Source: Salinibacillus aidingensis (lineage in GTDB: Bacteria; Bacillota; Bacilli; Bacillales; Alkalibacillaceae). From it: 64,000 bases of DNA. The position numbers were made by a program, and so were the translations under genes. The DNA is taken from NCBI RefSeq assembly GCF_039522525.1, contig NZ_BAAADO010000004.1, forward strand, positions 372,001 to 436,000. Reading direction: 5' to 3'. Positions 33,161 to 42,381 of the stretch are shown piece after piece. The notes below the pieces were generated by a model. The model was not told the origin of the DNA. It searched no databases and was given only the letters and a program-made list of their open reading frames with translations. Each line of letters begins with the position of its first letter. The first letter of the stretch is position 1.

Positions 33161-35863
33161 ATGGCAGACAACGCCTTTAACGCGAGAAAGAATTTTGAAG
33201 TTAATGGCAAAACTTATCATTACTATGATTTGAAAGCGCTAGAAAATGCAGGAATTGGAAAAATATCTCGTTTGCCTTTTTCTGTTCGTGTTTTACTGGA
33301 ATCGATTTTAAGACAGCATGATGGTACCGTTATCAAAGATGAGCACGTGGAAAAACTGGCTAAATGGGGAACAAAAGATGGAAATGTTGATGTACCATTT
33401 AAACCATCCCGTGTTATTTTACAGGACTTCACAGGTGTACCAGCTGTAGTTGATCTGGCCTCCTTACGTAAAGCCATGGTTGATATGGGAGGAAGTCCGG
33501 ATTCTATTAATCCTGAGGTCCCTGTTGACCTGGTTATTGACCACTCTGTACAGGTTGATAAATACGGGTCTCCTGACGCATTAAATTTAAATATGGAGCT
33601 TGAATTTGACCGTAATAAAGAGCGCTATGAGTTCCTTCACTGGGCTCAGAAAGCATTTGATAACTACCGCGCTGTTCCACCTGCAACGGGTATTGTTCAC
33701 CAGGTAAACCTGGAATACCTTGCTAACGTTGTTCATTCAGCTGAAACCGAAGATGGTGAAGTGGAAGCTTTCCCTGATACCCTAGTTGGTACAGACTCTC
33801 ATACCACGATGATTAACGGTCTGGGTATTCTGGGCTGGGGTGTTGGTGGAATCGAAGCTGAAGCAGGTATGCTTGGTCAGCCTTCCTATGTTCCAGCACC
33901 TGAGGTAATCGGTGTTAAGCTTACCGGTAAATTTCCTGAAGGGACAACAGCAACCGACTTGGCCTTAAAAGTAACACAGGCTCTTCGTGAGAAAAATGTC
34001 GTTGGAAAATTTGTTGAATTCTTTGGCCCAGGTTTAAGCGAAATGCCACTTGCCGATAGGGCTACCATTTCTAATATGGCGCCTGAATATGGTGCAACTT
34101 GTGGTTTCTTCCCGGTCGACAACGAATCTCTTGAGTATCTTCGTCTGACTGGACGCAGTGAAGAGCAAATTAAACTTGTTGAAACTTATTGTAAACAAAA
34201 TGAGCTATTTTATACACCGGACCAGGAAGATCCTGAATTTACTGATCTTGTTGAGATTGATCTTTATGAGCTTGAACCAAACCTGTCCGGTCCAAAACGC
34301 CCGCAGGATCGTATTCCACTGTCCCAAATGAAGGAATCTTTCAATAAGGCGTTAACAGATCCAGCCGGCAACCATGGTTTTGGTTTAGATGAAAATGAGA
34401 AGGATAAAGAGGCTGTAGTTAAGTTCTCCAATGGCGAAGAAACGGTTATGAAAACAGGAGCTCTTGCTATTGCAGCTATTACGTCCTGTACAAATACATC
34501 AAACCCGCATGTCATGTTAGGAGCAGGCTTACTTGCTAAAAATGCCGTTGAAAAAGGACTTGAGGTACCTTCATATGTAAAAACATCACTGGCACCAGGT
34601 TCTAAGGTTGTTACGCGTTACTTAGAAGATGCAGGTCTTATGGAATACCTGGATAAACTTGGTTTTAACCTGGTTGGTTACGGTTGTACAACATGTATCG
34701 GTAACTCCGGACCACTTCTTCCTGAAATTGAAGAAGCTATTGCAGAGAGTGATTTAACAGCTTCATCCGTCCTTTCCGGTAACCGGAACTTTGAGGGTCG
34801 TATTCATCCACTAGTAAAAGCAAACTACCTTGCTTCACCACCATTGGTTGTTGCTTATGCACTTGCTGGTACTGTGGACATTGATCTGAAAAACGAACCA
34901 CTTGGCAAAGATAAGGATGGAAATGATGTTTACTTTAAAGACATCTGGCCATCAAGTGAAGCAGTAAAAGAGGAAATATCAAAGGTTGTTACACCGGACA
35001 TCTTCCGTAAAGAATATGAGGAAGTGTTCAATTCCAATGAAAAATGGAACCAGATTGATACTACGGATGAGCCACTTTACGAGTGGGATGAAAACTCTAC
35101 TTATATCCAGAACCCTCCATTCTTTGAAGGGCTGGCGAAAGATCCTGAAACCGTAAAACCTTTGAAGGATTTACGTGTAGTGGGTAAATTTGGAGATTCT
35201 GTCACTACAGACCATATTTCCCCGGCTGGTGCTATTCCAAGAGATATGCCTGCTGGTAAGTACTTAATTGAAAAAGGCGTTTCTCCACGTAACTTCAACT
35301 CCTATGGTTCCCGTCGCGGAAACCATGAAGTGATGATGCGCGGAACGTTTGGTAACATCCGAATTCGAAATGAGATTGCCCCTGGGACAGAAGGCGGATA
35401 TACGACTTATTGGCCAACAGAAGAAGTTATGCCAATTTATGATGCTGCCATGAAATACCAGGAGGACAATACAGGATTAATGGTTATTGCCGGTAAGGAT
35501 TATGGTATGGGAAGTTCCCGTGACTGGGCTGCAAAAGGTACAAATCTTTTAGGTATTAAAACCGTTATTGCTGAAAGCTTTGAGCGTATCCACCGCTCCA
35601 ACCTTGTTATGATGGGTGTGCTGCCTCTCCAGTTTAAAGAAGGAGAAAGCATTGAATCCCTTGGTTTAACCGGTAAGGAAACCTACAACGTTGAAGTTGA
35701 CGAAAGCGTTAAGCCACATGGTCTGGTTAAGGTTACAGCAACAGACGAAGAAGGCAATAAGAAAGAGTTTGAAGTTGTTGCCCGTTTTGATAGTGATGTG
35801 GAAGTAGATTATTACCGTCACGGCGGAATTCTTCAAATGGTACTGCGCAACAAGCTCAAATAA
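33161..35863 (+). CDS. citB: Aconitate hydratase AcnA/CitB
   Basis: Aconitase interconverts citrate and isocitrate in the TCA cycle, and in Bacillus also binds RNA when its iron-sulfur cluster is lost. The 900-residue protein is of the AcnA/IRP type. The cluster cysteines are in ITSCTNTSNP (near residue 444) and GYGCTTCIGNSGP (near 510). The swivelling C-terminal domain has NFNSYGSRRGNHEVM and GMGSSRDWAAKG. I use ATG 33161, preceded by GAGGGGG; the frame back to 33122 adds 13 atypical residues. A terminator follows. Confidence 0.97.
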   Translation: MADNAFNARKNFEVNGKTYHYYDLKALENAGIGKISRLPFSVRVLLESILRQHDGTVIKDEHVEKLAKWGTKDGNVDVPFKPSRVILQDFTGVPAVVDLASLRKAMVDMGGSPDSINPEVPVDLVIDHSVQVDKYGSPDALNLNMELEFDRNKERYEFLHWAQKAFDNYRAVPPATGIVHQVNLEYLANVVHSAETEDGEVEAFPDTLVGTDSHTTMINGLGILGWGVGGIEAEAGMLGQPSYVPAPEVIGVKLTGKFPEGTTATDLALKVTQALREKNVVGKFVEFFGPGLSEMPLADRATISNMAPEYGATCGFFPVDNESLEYLRLTGRSEEQIKLVETYCKQNELFYTPDQEDPEFTDLVEIDLYELEPNLSGPKRPQDRIPLSQMKESFNKALTDPAGNHGFGLDENEKDKEAVVKFSNGEETVMKTGALAIAAITSCTNTSNPHVMLGAGLLAKNAVEKGLEVPSYVKTSLAPGSKVVTRYLEDAGLMEYLDKLGFNLVGYGCTTCIGNSGPLLPEIEEAIAESDLTASSVLSGNRNFEGRIHPLVKANYLASPPLVVAYALAGTVDIDLKNEPLGKDKDGNDVYFKDIWPSSEAVKEEISKVVTPDIFRKEYEEVFNSNEKWNQIDTTDEPLYEWDENSTYIQNPPFFEGLAKDPETVKPLKDLRVVGKFGDSVTTDHISPAGAIPRDMPAGKYLIEKGVSPRNFNSYGSRRGNHEVMMRGTFGNIRIRNEIAPGTEGGYTTYWPTEEVMPIYDAAMKYQEDNTGLMVIAGKDYGMGSSRDWAAKGTNLLGIKTVIAESFERIHRSNLVMMGVLPLQFKEGESIESLGLTGKETYNVEVDESVKPHGLVKVTATDEEGNKKEFEVVARFDSDVEVDYYRHGGILQMVLRNKLK

Positions 35864-35883
35864 AATATGTTTTGGTTGTGATG

Positions 35884-35913
35884 AAAGCACCTCTTCGGGG
35901 GTGCTTTTCTTTG
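35884..35913 (+). terminator. Terminator after citB
   Basis: AAAGCACC and GGTGCTTT pair around a small loop, followed by TCTTT. Confidence 0.88.
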
Positions 35914-35984
35914 TTAAAGCGGGCCAGCATGATAAAATATGATTTAGAACATAAATTCTAACCTATAAGTGGAGAAGGAGAAAT

Positions 35985-36584
35985 ATGAAACTCATCAAAC
36001 GTTTGATTGGACCAGCGATCATTTTAACCATGTTTACCATTGTGGTTTTTAATTTTGCCCAGGAACAGGTAAATGATAGCCGTGCAAATAAAGAGGAAGA
36101 ATTTGACGGGGTTGCCGTAGCTGTTCCAGATGAATACGAATCAGAGAATCAAACTTCCGTCGAAATAGGGGAAACTGCCCCTGACTTCACCTTACATACC
36201 CTTGAGGGGGAGCAGGTGAAATTATCCGAACTTAATGGTGAGAAAGTTATGCTTAACTTTTGGGCAACATGGTGTAAGCCGTGCAGAAAAGAAATGCCGG
36301 AAATGCAGAAATTTCATGAAAAATACGGAGATAAAATGAACATTATTGCGGTAAATGCAACAGGATATGAGACTTCAGAAAACAATGTCCAGGACTTCGT
36401 AAACAAATATCATCTGACCTTTCCTGTACCTTTAGATCAGGAACTAACCGTAACGATGGATCAATACCAGGTATTTAATCTTCCCTCCAGTTACTTTATT
36501 AATACAGAGGGGAAGGTTATTGAAAAGTATTCCGGTTCCATTACCTTTGAAGTCCTAAAAGAAAAGATGTCAAATTTACAGTAA
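35985..36584 (+). CDS. yneN: Membrane-anchored thioredoxin-like protein (TlpA/ResA type, YneN)
   Basis: The 199-residue protein has an N-terminal membrane anchor (GPAIILTMFTIVVFNFA), a spacer, and a TlpA/ResA thioredoxin fold. The redox motif is NFWATWCKPCRKEMPE near residues 90-105, and the cis-Pro region reads LPSSYFINTEG. It probably acts on extracytoplasmic thiols, perhaps fed by CcdA from this same window; that link is inference. The position after citB matches B. subtilis yneN. Confidence 0.9.
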   Translation: MKLIKRLIGPAIILTMFTIVVFNFAQEQVNDSRANKEEEFDGVAVAVPDEYESENQTSVEIGETAPDFTLHTLEGEQVKLSELNGEKVMLNFWATWCKPCRKEMPEMQKFHEKYGDKMNIIAVNATGYETSENNVQDFVNKYHLTFPVPLDQELTVTMDQYQVFNLPSSYFINTEGKVIEKYSGSITFEVLKEKMSNLQ

Positions 36585-36640
36585 TTCCGTATAATCCTTT
36601 TATTCATTGGAAATATTGTTTATAAAGGAGAGATATTCCA

Positions 36641-36787
36641 ATGAATAAAAGACGAAAGCTAAGTTTTACTGAAATGTTAGAACTGGAACGTGAACAAATC
36701 AGACAAAATCCGGAACTCATGGATAAAATTGAACAAAAGCTTGAGGATAGACTTGCCTCAGGTACTATGGAGACAGCTGAAGAGTAA
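36641..36787 (+). CDS. FbpB-family small basic protein
   Basis: This 48-residue frame reads MNKRRKLSFTEMLELEREQI and continues with a helical DKIEQKLEDRL. It resembles the Fur-regulated basic protein (FbpB) family of Bacillus, which helps the FsrA small RNA in iron sparing. The ribosome-binding site is AAGGAGAG. A terminator begins inside its last codons. I did not find a convincing Fur box just upstream, so iron control is not shown. Confidence 0.7.
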   Translation: MNKRRKLSFTEMLELEREQIRQNPELMDKIEQKLEDRLASGTMETAEE

Positions 36788-36806
36788 TCTTAGCTGTCTT
36801 TTTTTG
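36772..36806 (+). terminator. Terminator overlapping the fbpB-like gene end
   Basis: GACAGCT lies in the last codons and pairs with AGCTGTC, followed by seven or more T. Confidence 0.85.
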
Positions 36807-36967
36807 GTATATGAAATAAATAGCCTATTTTCGATAAGGAATCAGGAGGGTGCAAGACTGGCTTCAGCACCCAACGATTTTATTTTTCCATCATTTTCAC
36901 TTACATACTTCAACCGCTATAACAAAACATAAGCATGAACGACTTCTTCAAAAAAGGGGTTAAACGA

Positions 36968-37108
36968 ATGGGAAATCCAAGAAAAAACTCTGAACAATAT
37001 AAACCGAATAAGCATGGGCATATCAGTAAAAGTTTTGATGGAAACAAAGGCCGGAAATATCAGACCAAAGGAAAAGAAGCACAGTGGATTCAGCCTAAAG
37101 GAAATTAA
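36968..37108 (+). CDS. sspN: Small acid-soluble spore protein SspN
   Basis: This 46-residue protein begins MGNPRKNSEQYKPNKHGHIS and ends QWIQPKGN, matching minor acid-soluble spore protein N, made in the forespore. An AAAGGGG site precedes ATG 36968; another in-frame ATG at 36935 would add 11 residues that do not fit the family. tlp follows 18 bp downstream, as in the B. subtilis sspN-tlp operon. Confidence 0.88.
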   Translation: MGNPRKNSEQYKPNKHGHISKSFDGNKGRKYQTKGKEAQWIQPKGN

Positions 37109-37126
37109 TATGGGAGGAGTATGGCC

Positions 37127-37357
37127 ATGAATCATCGACACAATCAGCCTAAACCAGATGATCGTTCAGATAACGTTGAAAAACTTCAGGAAATGGTACA
37201 AAACACAATTGAAAATATGGAAGAAGCCGAGGAAACAGCACAGTATGCATCCGGAAATGACCGTGCCGATATCGAAGCAAAAAATGAACGTAGAAGAGAA
37301 TCCATTGAAGCTATGCGAAATGAAATTAAAGATGAAGCCCGCGATCAGAACCATTAA
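37127..37357 (+). CDS. tlp: Small acid-soluble spore protein Tlp
   Basis: This 76-residue spore protein shows the Tlp signature PKPDDRSDNVEKLQEMVQNT and a second conserved stretch RRESIEAMRNEIKDE. The start at 37127 has GGAGG nine bases upstream; the in-frame ATG at 37121 is too close. It is the second gene of sspN-tlp and ends in a terminator. Confidence 0.95.
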   Translation: MNHRHNQPKPDDRSDNVEKLQEMVQNTIENMEEAEETAQYASGNDRADIEAKNERRRESIEAMRNEIKDEARDQNH

Positions 37358-37368
37358 GCCGAATGAGG

Positions 37369-37398
37369 AAAACCTGCCTTTTAACAGGCAGGTTTTTC
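37369..37398 (+). terminator. Terminator after tlp
   Basis: AAAACCTGCC and GGCAGGTTTTT form a 10-bp stem with an 8-nt loop. Confidence 0.92.
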
Positions 37399-37475
37399 AT
37401 GTGTGAGCTCTGCTAAAAGTAATTGATTATGTTAAAATAATTTTTAGTTGAGTTCATAATTAGGGGGAAAGATAC

Positions 37476-37895
37476 GTGAAAGTAGTAGAAACAGACATAC
37501 AGGTAAGATACCAGGAAACCGATCAAATGGGAGTCGTATACCATGCTAATTACTTAGTATGGTTTGAGATAGGACGGACCCGTTTTCTGGAGGAATTGGG
37601 CTTCCAATATCATGAGATGGAAAAAGAAGATATTGTTTCTCCGGTACTGGATGCCGATGTACAATTTAAAACCCCGGTTCGATATGGAGAGCAAGCACGT
37701 GTGAAAACATGGATTGATTCTTACGACGGTCTGAAAGTGGTTTATGCCTATGAAATACGTAACGGAAATGATGAAGTGTCTGTGACGGGCAAAACCTCAC
37801 ATGTCTGTGTGAAAAAAGACAGCTTCAGGCCTGTTTCGACCCGGAAAAAATTCCCGGCACTTCACGAGGCCTATCTTGAAGCAAAGGGTGATTGA
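37476..37895 (+). CDS. yneP: Hotdog-fold acyl-CoA thioesterase YneP
   Basis: The 139-residue protein is a 4-hydroxybenzoyl-CoA thioesterase-type hotdog enzyme. The active-site segment is RYQETDQMGVVYHANYLVWF, with the catalytic Asp near residue 17, followed by FLEELGF. It probably hydrolyses acyl-CoA thioesters, with the true substrate unknown. The start is GTG with AGGGGGAAAG upstream. yneQ follows 6 bp downstream. Confidence 0.9.
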   Translation: MKVVETDIQVRYQETDQMGVVYHANYLVWFEIGRTRFLEELGFQYHEMEKEDIVSPVLDADVQFKTPVRYGEQARVKTWIDSYDGLKVVYAYEIRNGNDEVSVTGKTSHVCVKKDSFRPVSTRKKFPALHEAYLEAKGD

Positions 37896-37901
37896 TAACA
37901 T

Positions 37902-38201
37902 ATGGCTTTTGGTGTAAAAAGAGCTGAAGTAAACAAGTGGAAGCAGGATGTGAAGGATGGGAAAATAGCCTTTATTACACATTATTGGCTTGATGATCGT
38001 TTTCCTGACAGTCGGACCGTTACAAAAGCCGGATGTAATGACCTCGAGAAATTAAAGGCATGGGGGAAAAAATATGGATTGAAGCCGGAATGGATTCACC
38101 AGGATGAAGAATTTCCGCACTTTGATCTGATAGGGAAGTTTCAAAAGGATATTTTAAAAGCTGAGAATCAACTAGAACAAATCAATCGTTTTGAATTATA
38201 A
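37902..38201 (+). CDS. yneQ: YneQ-like hypothetical protein
   Basis: This 99-residue soluble protein is similar to B. subtilis YneQ in length and position, directly after yneP. Recognisable stretches are ITHYWLDDRFPDSRTVTKAG and DEEFPHFDLIG. Its function is unknown. A long bidirectional hairpin begins at its stop codon. Confidence 0.82.
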   Translation: MAFGVKRAEVNKWKQDVKDGKIAFITHYWLDDRFPDSRTVTKAGCNDLEKLKAWGKKYGLKPEWIHQDEEFPHFDLIGKFQKDILKAENQLEQINRFEL

Positions 38202-38253
38202 AAAGGCTATATGTGGCAAGGATAACTTCTGTCACATATAGCCTTTGTTTTTT
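38202..38253. terminator. Bidirectional terminator between yneQ and yidD
   Basis: AAAGGCTATATGTG and CACATATAGCCTTT form a perfect 14-bp stem, followed by TGTTTTTT on the plus strand. Confidence 0.92.
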
Positions 38254-38500
38254 ATAAATCTGAGCTATTTTTGTTATTCTGACGCTGCTTTTCCGGTACA
38301 GGATCAAATCCTCCGGGATGAAAGGGATGGCATTTTAAAATTCGTTTTACCGTTAAATAAGTCCCTTTTATAGCCCCAAACCTTTTATAGGCTTCCAATC
38401 CGTATTCAGAACAAGTAGGCTGAAAACGGCAGGAAGGCGGTTTTAGTGGTGAAATATATTTGCGATACAAATTAAGAATAGAGATAAAAAAATACTTCAT
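38252..38500 (-). CDS. yidD: Membrane protein insertion efficiency factor YidD
   Basis: The 82-residue protein has the YidD signature: SILNLYRKYISPLKPPSCRF, then PTCSEYGLEAYKRFG and RILKCHPFHPGGFDPVP. It is a small membrane-associated protein that aids YidC-dependent insertion. In many bacteria the gene sits near rpmH-rnpA; here it lies by folE2 instead. It begins 11 bp downstream of the folE2 stop codon on the same strand, so the two may be cotranscribed. Confidence 0.94.
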   Translation of the reverse strand: MKYFFISILNLYRKYISPLKPPSCRFQPTCSEYGLEAYKRFGAIKGTYLTVKRILKCHPFHPGGFDPVPEKQRQNNKNSSDL

Positions 38501-38511
38501 TAAGAACCCTT

Positions 38512-39441
38512 CTAATCGATTTCCTTGGTTTTATCATAATGAATACTTGCCACTGCATCATGAAGGTGTATGGACTCTTCATTTACACATTTTACATCGA
38601 AGACTTTTACAAAGGGCATTTCATATAAATCAGCAGCAACCAATCGCACAATATCCTCGACAAACCGTGGATTCTCATAAGCGGTCTCTGTTACCATTTT
38701 CTCATCCGGACGCTTTAATACAGGATGGATACGAGCACTTGCATTGGATTCCGCAGCTTCCAATAGAGCCAGTTTCCAATCTATTTCCTGTTCGTTAAAG
38801 TCATCGGATAAAGTCGCAGCCATGGTGACCTTCCCCCTCTGGTTATGAGCGCTGTATTCACTGATTTCTTTTGAACAAGGGCAGAGAGTGGTAATGGTTC
38901 CTTCCAATGATACGTTTACATCAAAATTGGTTTGAGCATGATATTCCACACGTATAGAAGCGGTGGCATGATTCATGCCTGCAAGTTCAGAATCAGGTCC
39001 TTTACGCTCAAAAAACCATGGGAAAGTAACCTCCATCGTTGCATCCTGTTGTTTGAGACGCTGGGCAAGTTCTTTCGTGAATTCCTTCATCATCTCAATA
39101 TCAAGCGTAAACCCATTTTCGTAATAGCGATTCAACTGCTCAGTAAAACGACTCATATTTGTTCCTTTACTTTCCTGCCGTATACTAGATGAAAAAGAAA
39201 ATGTACCAATGGTCGTCTGATTAAATGGCTTCATTTTACTGTGAATCACAATGGGATGCTTCACATTCTGAATACCAACTGCATCCAGTTCAAATAGAAA
39301 ATCTCTGCTTGTATTTTGAAGGTCAGGCATCTGATCCTTTTCTGTAGGTTTTGTTTTTGGACCTGGAGGGACCGATCCGAATAACTCATGACGTTCTTCT
39401 TTGGAAGGTAATTTCTTTTTCTGTTTTTGTACTTTAGACAT
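38512..39441 (-). CDS. folE2: GTP cyclohydrolase FolE2 (type IB)
   Basis: FolE2 makes 7,8-dihydroneopterin triphosphate, the first step of folate synthesis, and can work without zinc. The 309-residue protein has the catalytic-cysteine segment TTLCPCSKEISEYSAHNQRG near residue 185 and FPWFFERKGP before it, with a tunnelling fold. In B. subtilis the type IB gene is Zur-controlled; I see no convincing Zur operator upstream here. The start follows AAAGGAG. yidD is downstream. Confidence 0.94.
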   Translation of the reverse strand: MSKVQKQKKKLPSKEERHELFGSVPPGPKTKPTEKDQMPDLQNTSRDFLFELDAVGIQNVKHPIVIHSKMKPFNQTTIGTFSFSSSIRQESKGTNMSRFTEQLNRYYENGFTLDIEMMKEFTKELAQRLKQQDATMEVTFPWFFERKGPDSELAGMNHATASIRVEYHAQTNFDVNVSLEGTITTLCPCSKEISEYSAHNQRGKVTMAATLSDDFNEQEIDWKLALLEAAESNASARIHPVLKRPDEKMVTETAYENPRFVEDIVRLVAADLYEMPFVKVFDVKCVNEESIHLHDAVASIHYDKTKEID

Positions 39442-39588
39442 ATCTATGACTCCTTTCAGCCTCTGATAGTATATCCATAATAAGGTTGTGTATTGATAAC
39501 TTTGAAGTGAAAATTTGAAAACTTATTAGATTAGAATCACTTAAAAAAAGTATACATTATAAATCTTGTTTTGTTCAATTTTTAGGCT

Positions 39589-40764
39589 CTAAAGTTCCGG
39601 AACAACTTTTATTTTATCGGTATAAGTTTTCATATGTCCCTGTATCTCCTGATATAATTCCTTTGCCTGTTTCAGACCATACTGATCTGCTTGATGAAGA
39701 GGTACAATTTTATAGTTTTTGTAATTTGGCCGATACATGTAAGTTGGCATGATCCTGGCATTTGATAGACTGTATTGTGTATCATTATTTTGATCGATGG
39801 ATTTCTCTAAATCGATGTGTAAGACCCCACCAATTCTTTGATAAAGCTCAGACTGTCCGGATAGAAAATTTCCCAAAGAGTAAATGACAAACGATCTCTC
39901 TCCATTTTCTTTCTTAATCCAGTCAACAGGCTGAAGTACATGTGGATGGTGTCCAAGTATAATATCTGCACCAGCCTGACTTGCCTCTTTTACGAGTAAT
40001 TTTTGTGCTTCATTAGCCAGCCGTACATACTGCTGACCAAAATGTAAACTGACAACGACGAAATCAGCTTTTTGTTTTAATTTCTTTATATCCTTGATGA
40101 GAGTATTATCATCTATATATTGAACAAGATAAGGCTTGTCTGAAGGCCTCTGAAGTCCATTGGTTCCATAAGTATAAGCCAGAAAACCGATGGAAATTCC
40201 ATTAGCTTTTAGAATTCGGTCGCGTTTTTGATCTTCAAGACTGCGGTTTGCTCCAACATAGGAGATATTTAATTGATTAAAATGATTTGTCGCATTCATT
40301 ATCCCTTCTTCACCCACATCAAGAGTATGGTTATTGGCCATAGATACGACATCCACACCTGAGTCTTTCAGAGCATCCCCTACTGCATAAGGAGAATTGA
40401 ACTGAGGATAAGAGGATAATCCTAGCTCCTTGCCACCAATGATGGTTTCCTGGTTAGCAAACGTTATTTCAGGCGTCTGCATTGAATTTCTGACTAATTC
40501 AAACATAGGCCTGAAGTCAAATCCATTTGGGGTACGGGCATCCTGATAGACTGTATTATGAACGAGAATATCACCTACCGCCCCAAGCGTAATCTCTGTC
40601 TGATACTCTCTATGATCCATCTTTTGCTGCCGAACCTTATCATGCTGCTGGAACGTATACTCGTTTTCTGCATGGTTGTTTTCTTCAGTTGTTAGTAAAA
40701 AGACCATTAGGATTAGAATAATTACACCAAAAAAACAGGTAAGCATCCATGACCACTTATTCAT
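39589..40764 (-). CDS. CapA-family protein (poly-gamma-glutamate capsule type)
   Basis: The 391-residue protein has an N-terminal membrane anchor (WMLTCFFGVIILILMVFLLT) and an extracytoplasmic metallophosphoesterase-like CapA domain. Motifs are AVGDILVHN near residue 65, MANNHTLDVGEEG near 145, and ILGHHPHVLQP near 270. CapA proteins take part in poly-gamma-glutamate handling, but no capB or capC is nearby, so the role here is open. I chose ATG 40764, with GGGTG upstream, over a GTG three codons earlier. Confidence 0.88.
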   Translation of the reverse strand: MNKWSWMLTCFFGVIILILMVFLLTTEENNHAENEYTFQQHDKVRQQKMDHREYQTEITLGAVGDILVHNTVYQDARTPNGFDFRPMFELVRNSMQTPEITFANQETIIGGKELGLSSYPQFNSPYAVGDALKDSGVDVVSMANNHTLDVGEEGIMNATNHFNQLNISYVGANRSLEDQKRDRILKANGISIGFLAYTYGTNGLQRPSDKPYLVQYIDDNTLIKDIKKLKQKADFVVVSLHFGQQYVRLANEAQKLLVKEASQAGADIILGHHPHVLQPVDWIKKENGERSFVIYSLGNFLSGQSELYQRIGGVLHIDLEKSIDQNNDTQYSLSNARIMPTYMYRPNYKNYKIVPLHQADQYGLKQAKELYQEIQGHMKTYTDKIKVVPEL

Positions 40765-40880
40765 GCTGTCCACACCCTTTCATTTCTTTCTGTACTTAGT
40801 TTACAGGAGATTGAAGCCGGACGTGGTCTCTCCTGATTTCCTAACTATAAATCGTTTATTTATCATTCCCTGGGACAAAA

Positions 40881-40912
40881 GAAAATACAACACCTTGCGG
40901 AACAGGTGTTGT
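40881..40912 (-). terminator. Terminator after plsY
   Basis: On the minus strand ACAACACCT and AGGTGTTGT form a 9-bp stem, followed by ATTTTCTTTT. Confidence 0.88.
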
Positions 40913-40918
40913 ATAAAT

Positions 40919-41503
40919 CTACATCCAGGTTATTTTTGGTTCCGTTTTGTTGAGAATCCGTTTAATATTTGTACGGTGCCGATAAATTACAAACAGTGTA
41001 AGAACCGAAGTAATGATAATTAATCCGACATGCTGGAGAATAGCTGAGCTGATTACGGCGACAATACCTGTTACCATAGAGGATAAGGAAACGTACTTCG
41101 TGATTTTTAGAATAAGTAAAAATGAAAGCACCATAATGGCAAAGAGTAAAGGACTTACGGCGAGTATTACTCCACCTGATGTGGCTACTGCCTTTCCCCC
41201 TTTAAATTTTGCAAACAGCGGATATGTATGACCTAAAACAGCAAATAGACCAATAATTAATGGGTCAGCTGTTGTCCCGAATAATACAGGAAGCGCTGCT
41301 GCCAGAGTACCTTTCAATATATCTGCCACTGTGACAATTAACCCGGCTTTTATCCCGAGGATTCTAAAGGTGTTTGTTGCTCCTAAATTACCACTTCCAT
41401 ATTCTCTTATATCCAGGTTATAACCTACTTTTCCTACTAACAATGCAGAAGGAATGGAGCCCAGCATATAAGCTGTGATCGCAAAAATAACATATATCAT
41501 CAT
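40919..41503 (-). CDS. plsY: Glycerol-3-phosphate acyltransferase PlsY
   Basis: PlsY transfers the acyl group from acyl phosphate to glycerol 3-phosphate, starting phospholipid synthesis. The 194-residue protein has five predicted membrane helices and the three family motifs: SIPSALLVGK with YGSGNLGATN (near residue 36), FKGGKAVAT (near 104), and a C-terminal HRTNIKRILNKTEPK. It corresponds to B. subtilis yneS, between yneQ and yneT, here with yidD, folE2 and capA inserted nearby. Confidence 0.95.
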   Translation of the reverse strand: MMIYVIFAITAYMLGSIPSALLVGKVGYNLDIREYGSGNLGATNTFRILGIKAGLIVTVADILKGTLAAALPVLFGTTADPLIIGLFAVLGHTYPLFAKFKGGKAVATSGGVILAVSPLLFAIMVLSFLLILKITKYVSLSSMVTGIVAVISSAILQHVGLIIITSVLTLFVIYRHRTNIKRILNKTEPKITWM

Positions 41504-41741
41504 TCATTTACTCCCTTTTCATGGAATAAGTGCATCATTGTGATATAAAGCGTAATCGCTTTCTTACCTGATACTACTATCAATCACCATTCTACCATGA
41601 AAACAACCAAATCCGAATATTTTTTTGAAATTCTATTCTTTCCAGAAAAGCACAGATCCTTAAGCGATAGCTTTTGATATTGAAACCACTTTCATTATAT
41701 AAAATTTTCCTTTAAGATAAAAGGAAAGGGGGTAAGGATTT

Positions 41742-42161
41742 ATGACGATACAAAATCCTGAACAGGATAAAATCAAGGAAATTCTGGAAGAGGCGAAAAC
41801 CATCGCTGTTGTGGGGTTGTCCGATAACCCTGAACGTACAAGCTATCAAATTTCAAAAATTATGCAGGAAAATGGATATCGGATTATCCCGGTAAACCCA
41901 AAGGTGAACGAAGTACTCGGCGAGAAAGCATACCCTGCTTTAAAAGATATTGATATTCCTTTTGATATTATCAATGTATTCCGGCGATCTGAATTTTTAC
42001 CTGAGATTGCGGAAGAAGCCGTCCAGACAGACGCCAGTATTTTCTGGGCTCAGCAGGGTGTTGAGAATGAAGAAGCCTATCAATACTTAAAGCAACATGA
42101 TTTTACGGTCATTATGGATACTTGTATCAAAGTAGCCCATGCTGTTACAATTGGTAAATAA
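41742..42161 (+). CDS. yneT: CoA-binding Rossmann protein YneT
   Basis: This 139-residue CoA_binding-domain protein has IAVVGLSDNPERTSYQISK near residue 22 and a PVNPK motif, then DIINVFRRSEFLPEIAEEAV. It matches YneT, conserved upstream of parE. Its biochemical role is unknown. The ribosome-binding site is AAAGGGGG. A terminator follows. Confidence 0.9.
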   Translation: MTIQNPEQDKIKEILEEAKTIAVVGLSDNPERTSYQISKIMQENGYRIIPVNPKVNEVLGEKAYPALKDIDIPFDIINVFRRSEFLPEIAEEAVQTDASIFWAQQGVENEEAYQYLKQHDFTVIMDTCIKVAHAVTIGK

Positions 42162-42179
42162 ACAAACGTTTGCTTAAGG

Positions 42180-42212
42180 AAAAAGTCCCTGTTATAGCAG
42201 GGATTTTTTCTT
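42180..42212 (+). terminator. Terminator after yneT
   Basis: AAGTCCCTG and CAGGGATTT flank a short loop and are followed by TTTTC. Confidence 0.9.
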
Positions 42213-42281
42213 TTTTGTTGAAAAAGGTTATTTGCGAAACCTGAAAAAAAGCTTAAAATAAAGAATACATGTCACATTATG

Positions 42282-42309
42282 TTGATGTTTGGAACATTCG
42301 TTCTATAAT
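42282..42309 (+). promoter_or_regulatory. parEC promoter with LexA-type box
   Basis: TTGATG (42282-42287) and TATAAT (42304-42309) are 16 bp apart. GGAACATTCGTTCT (42291-42304) fills the gap and resembles the Bacillus SOS box, with perfect GAAC/GTTC half-sites. Confidence 0.65.
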
Positions 42310-42381
42310 AGTAATATGATGAAGTTTAAAATGCATCCAAATAGAATCGAATTTGTTTGGGATTGAAAGGGGAACAGGCAA

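Noticed and set aside
36917..37141. 74-residue minus-strand frame
   Set aside because: Antisense to sspN and the tlp start, which are clear spore protein genes.
39442..39588. Search for a Zur operator or riboswitch before folE2
   Set aside because: No sequence close to the Bacillus Zur consensus and no recognisable aptamer.
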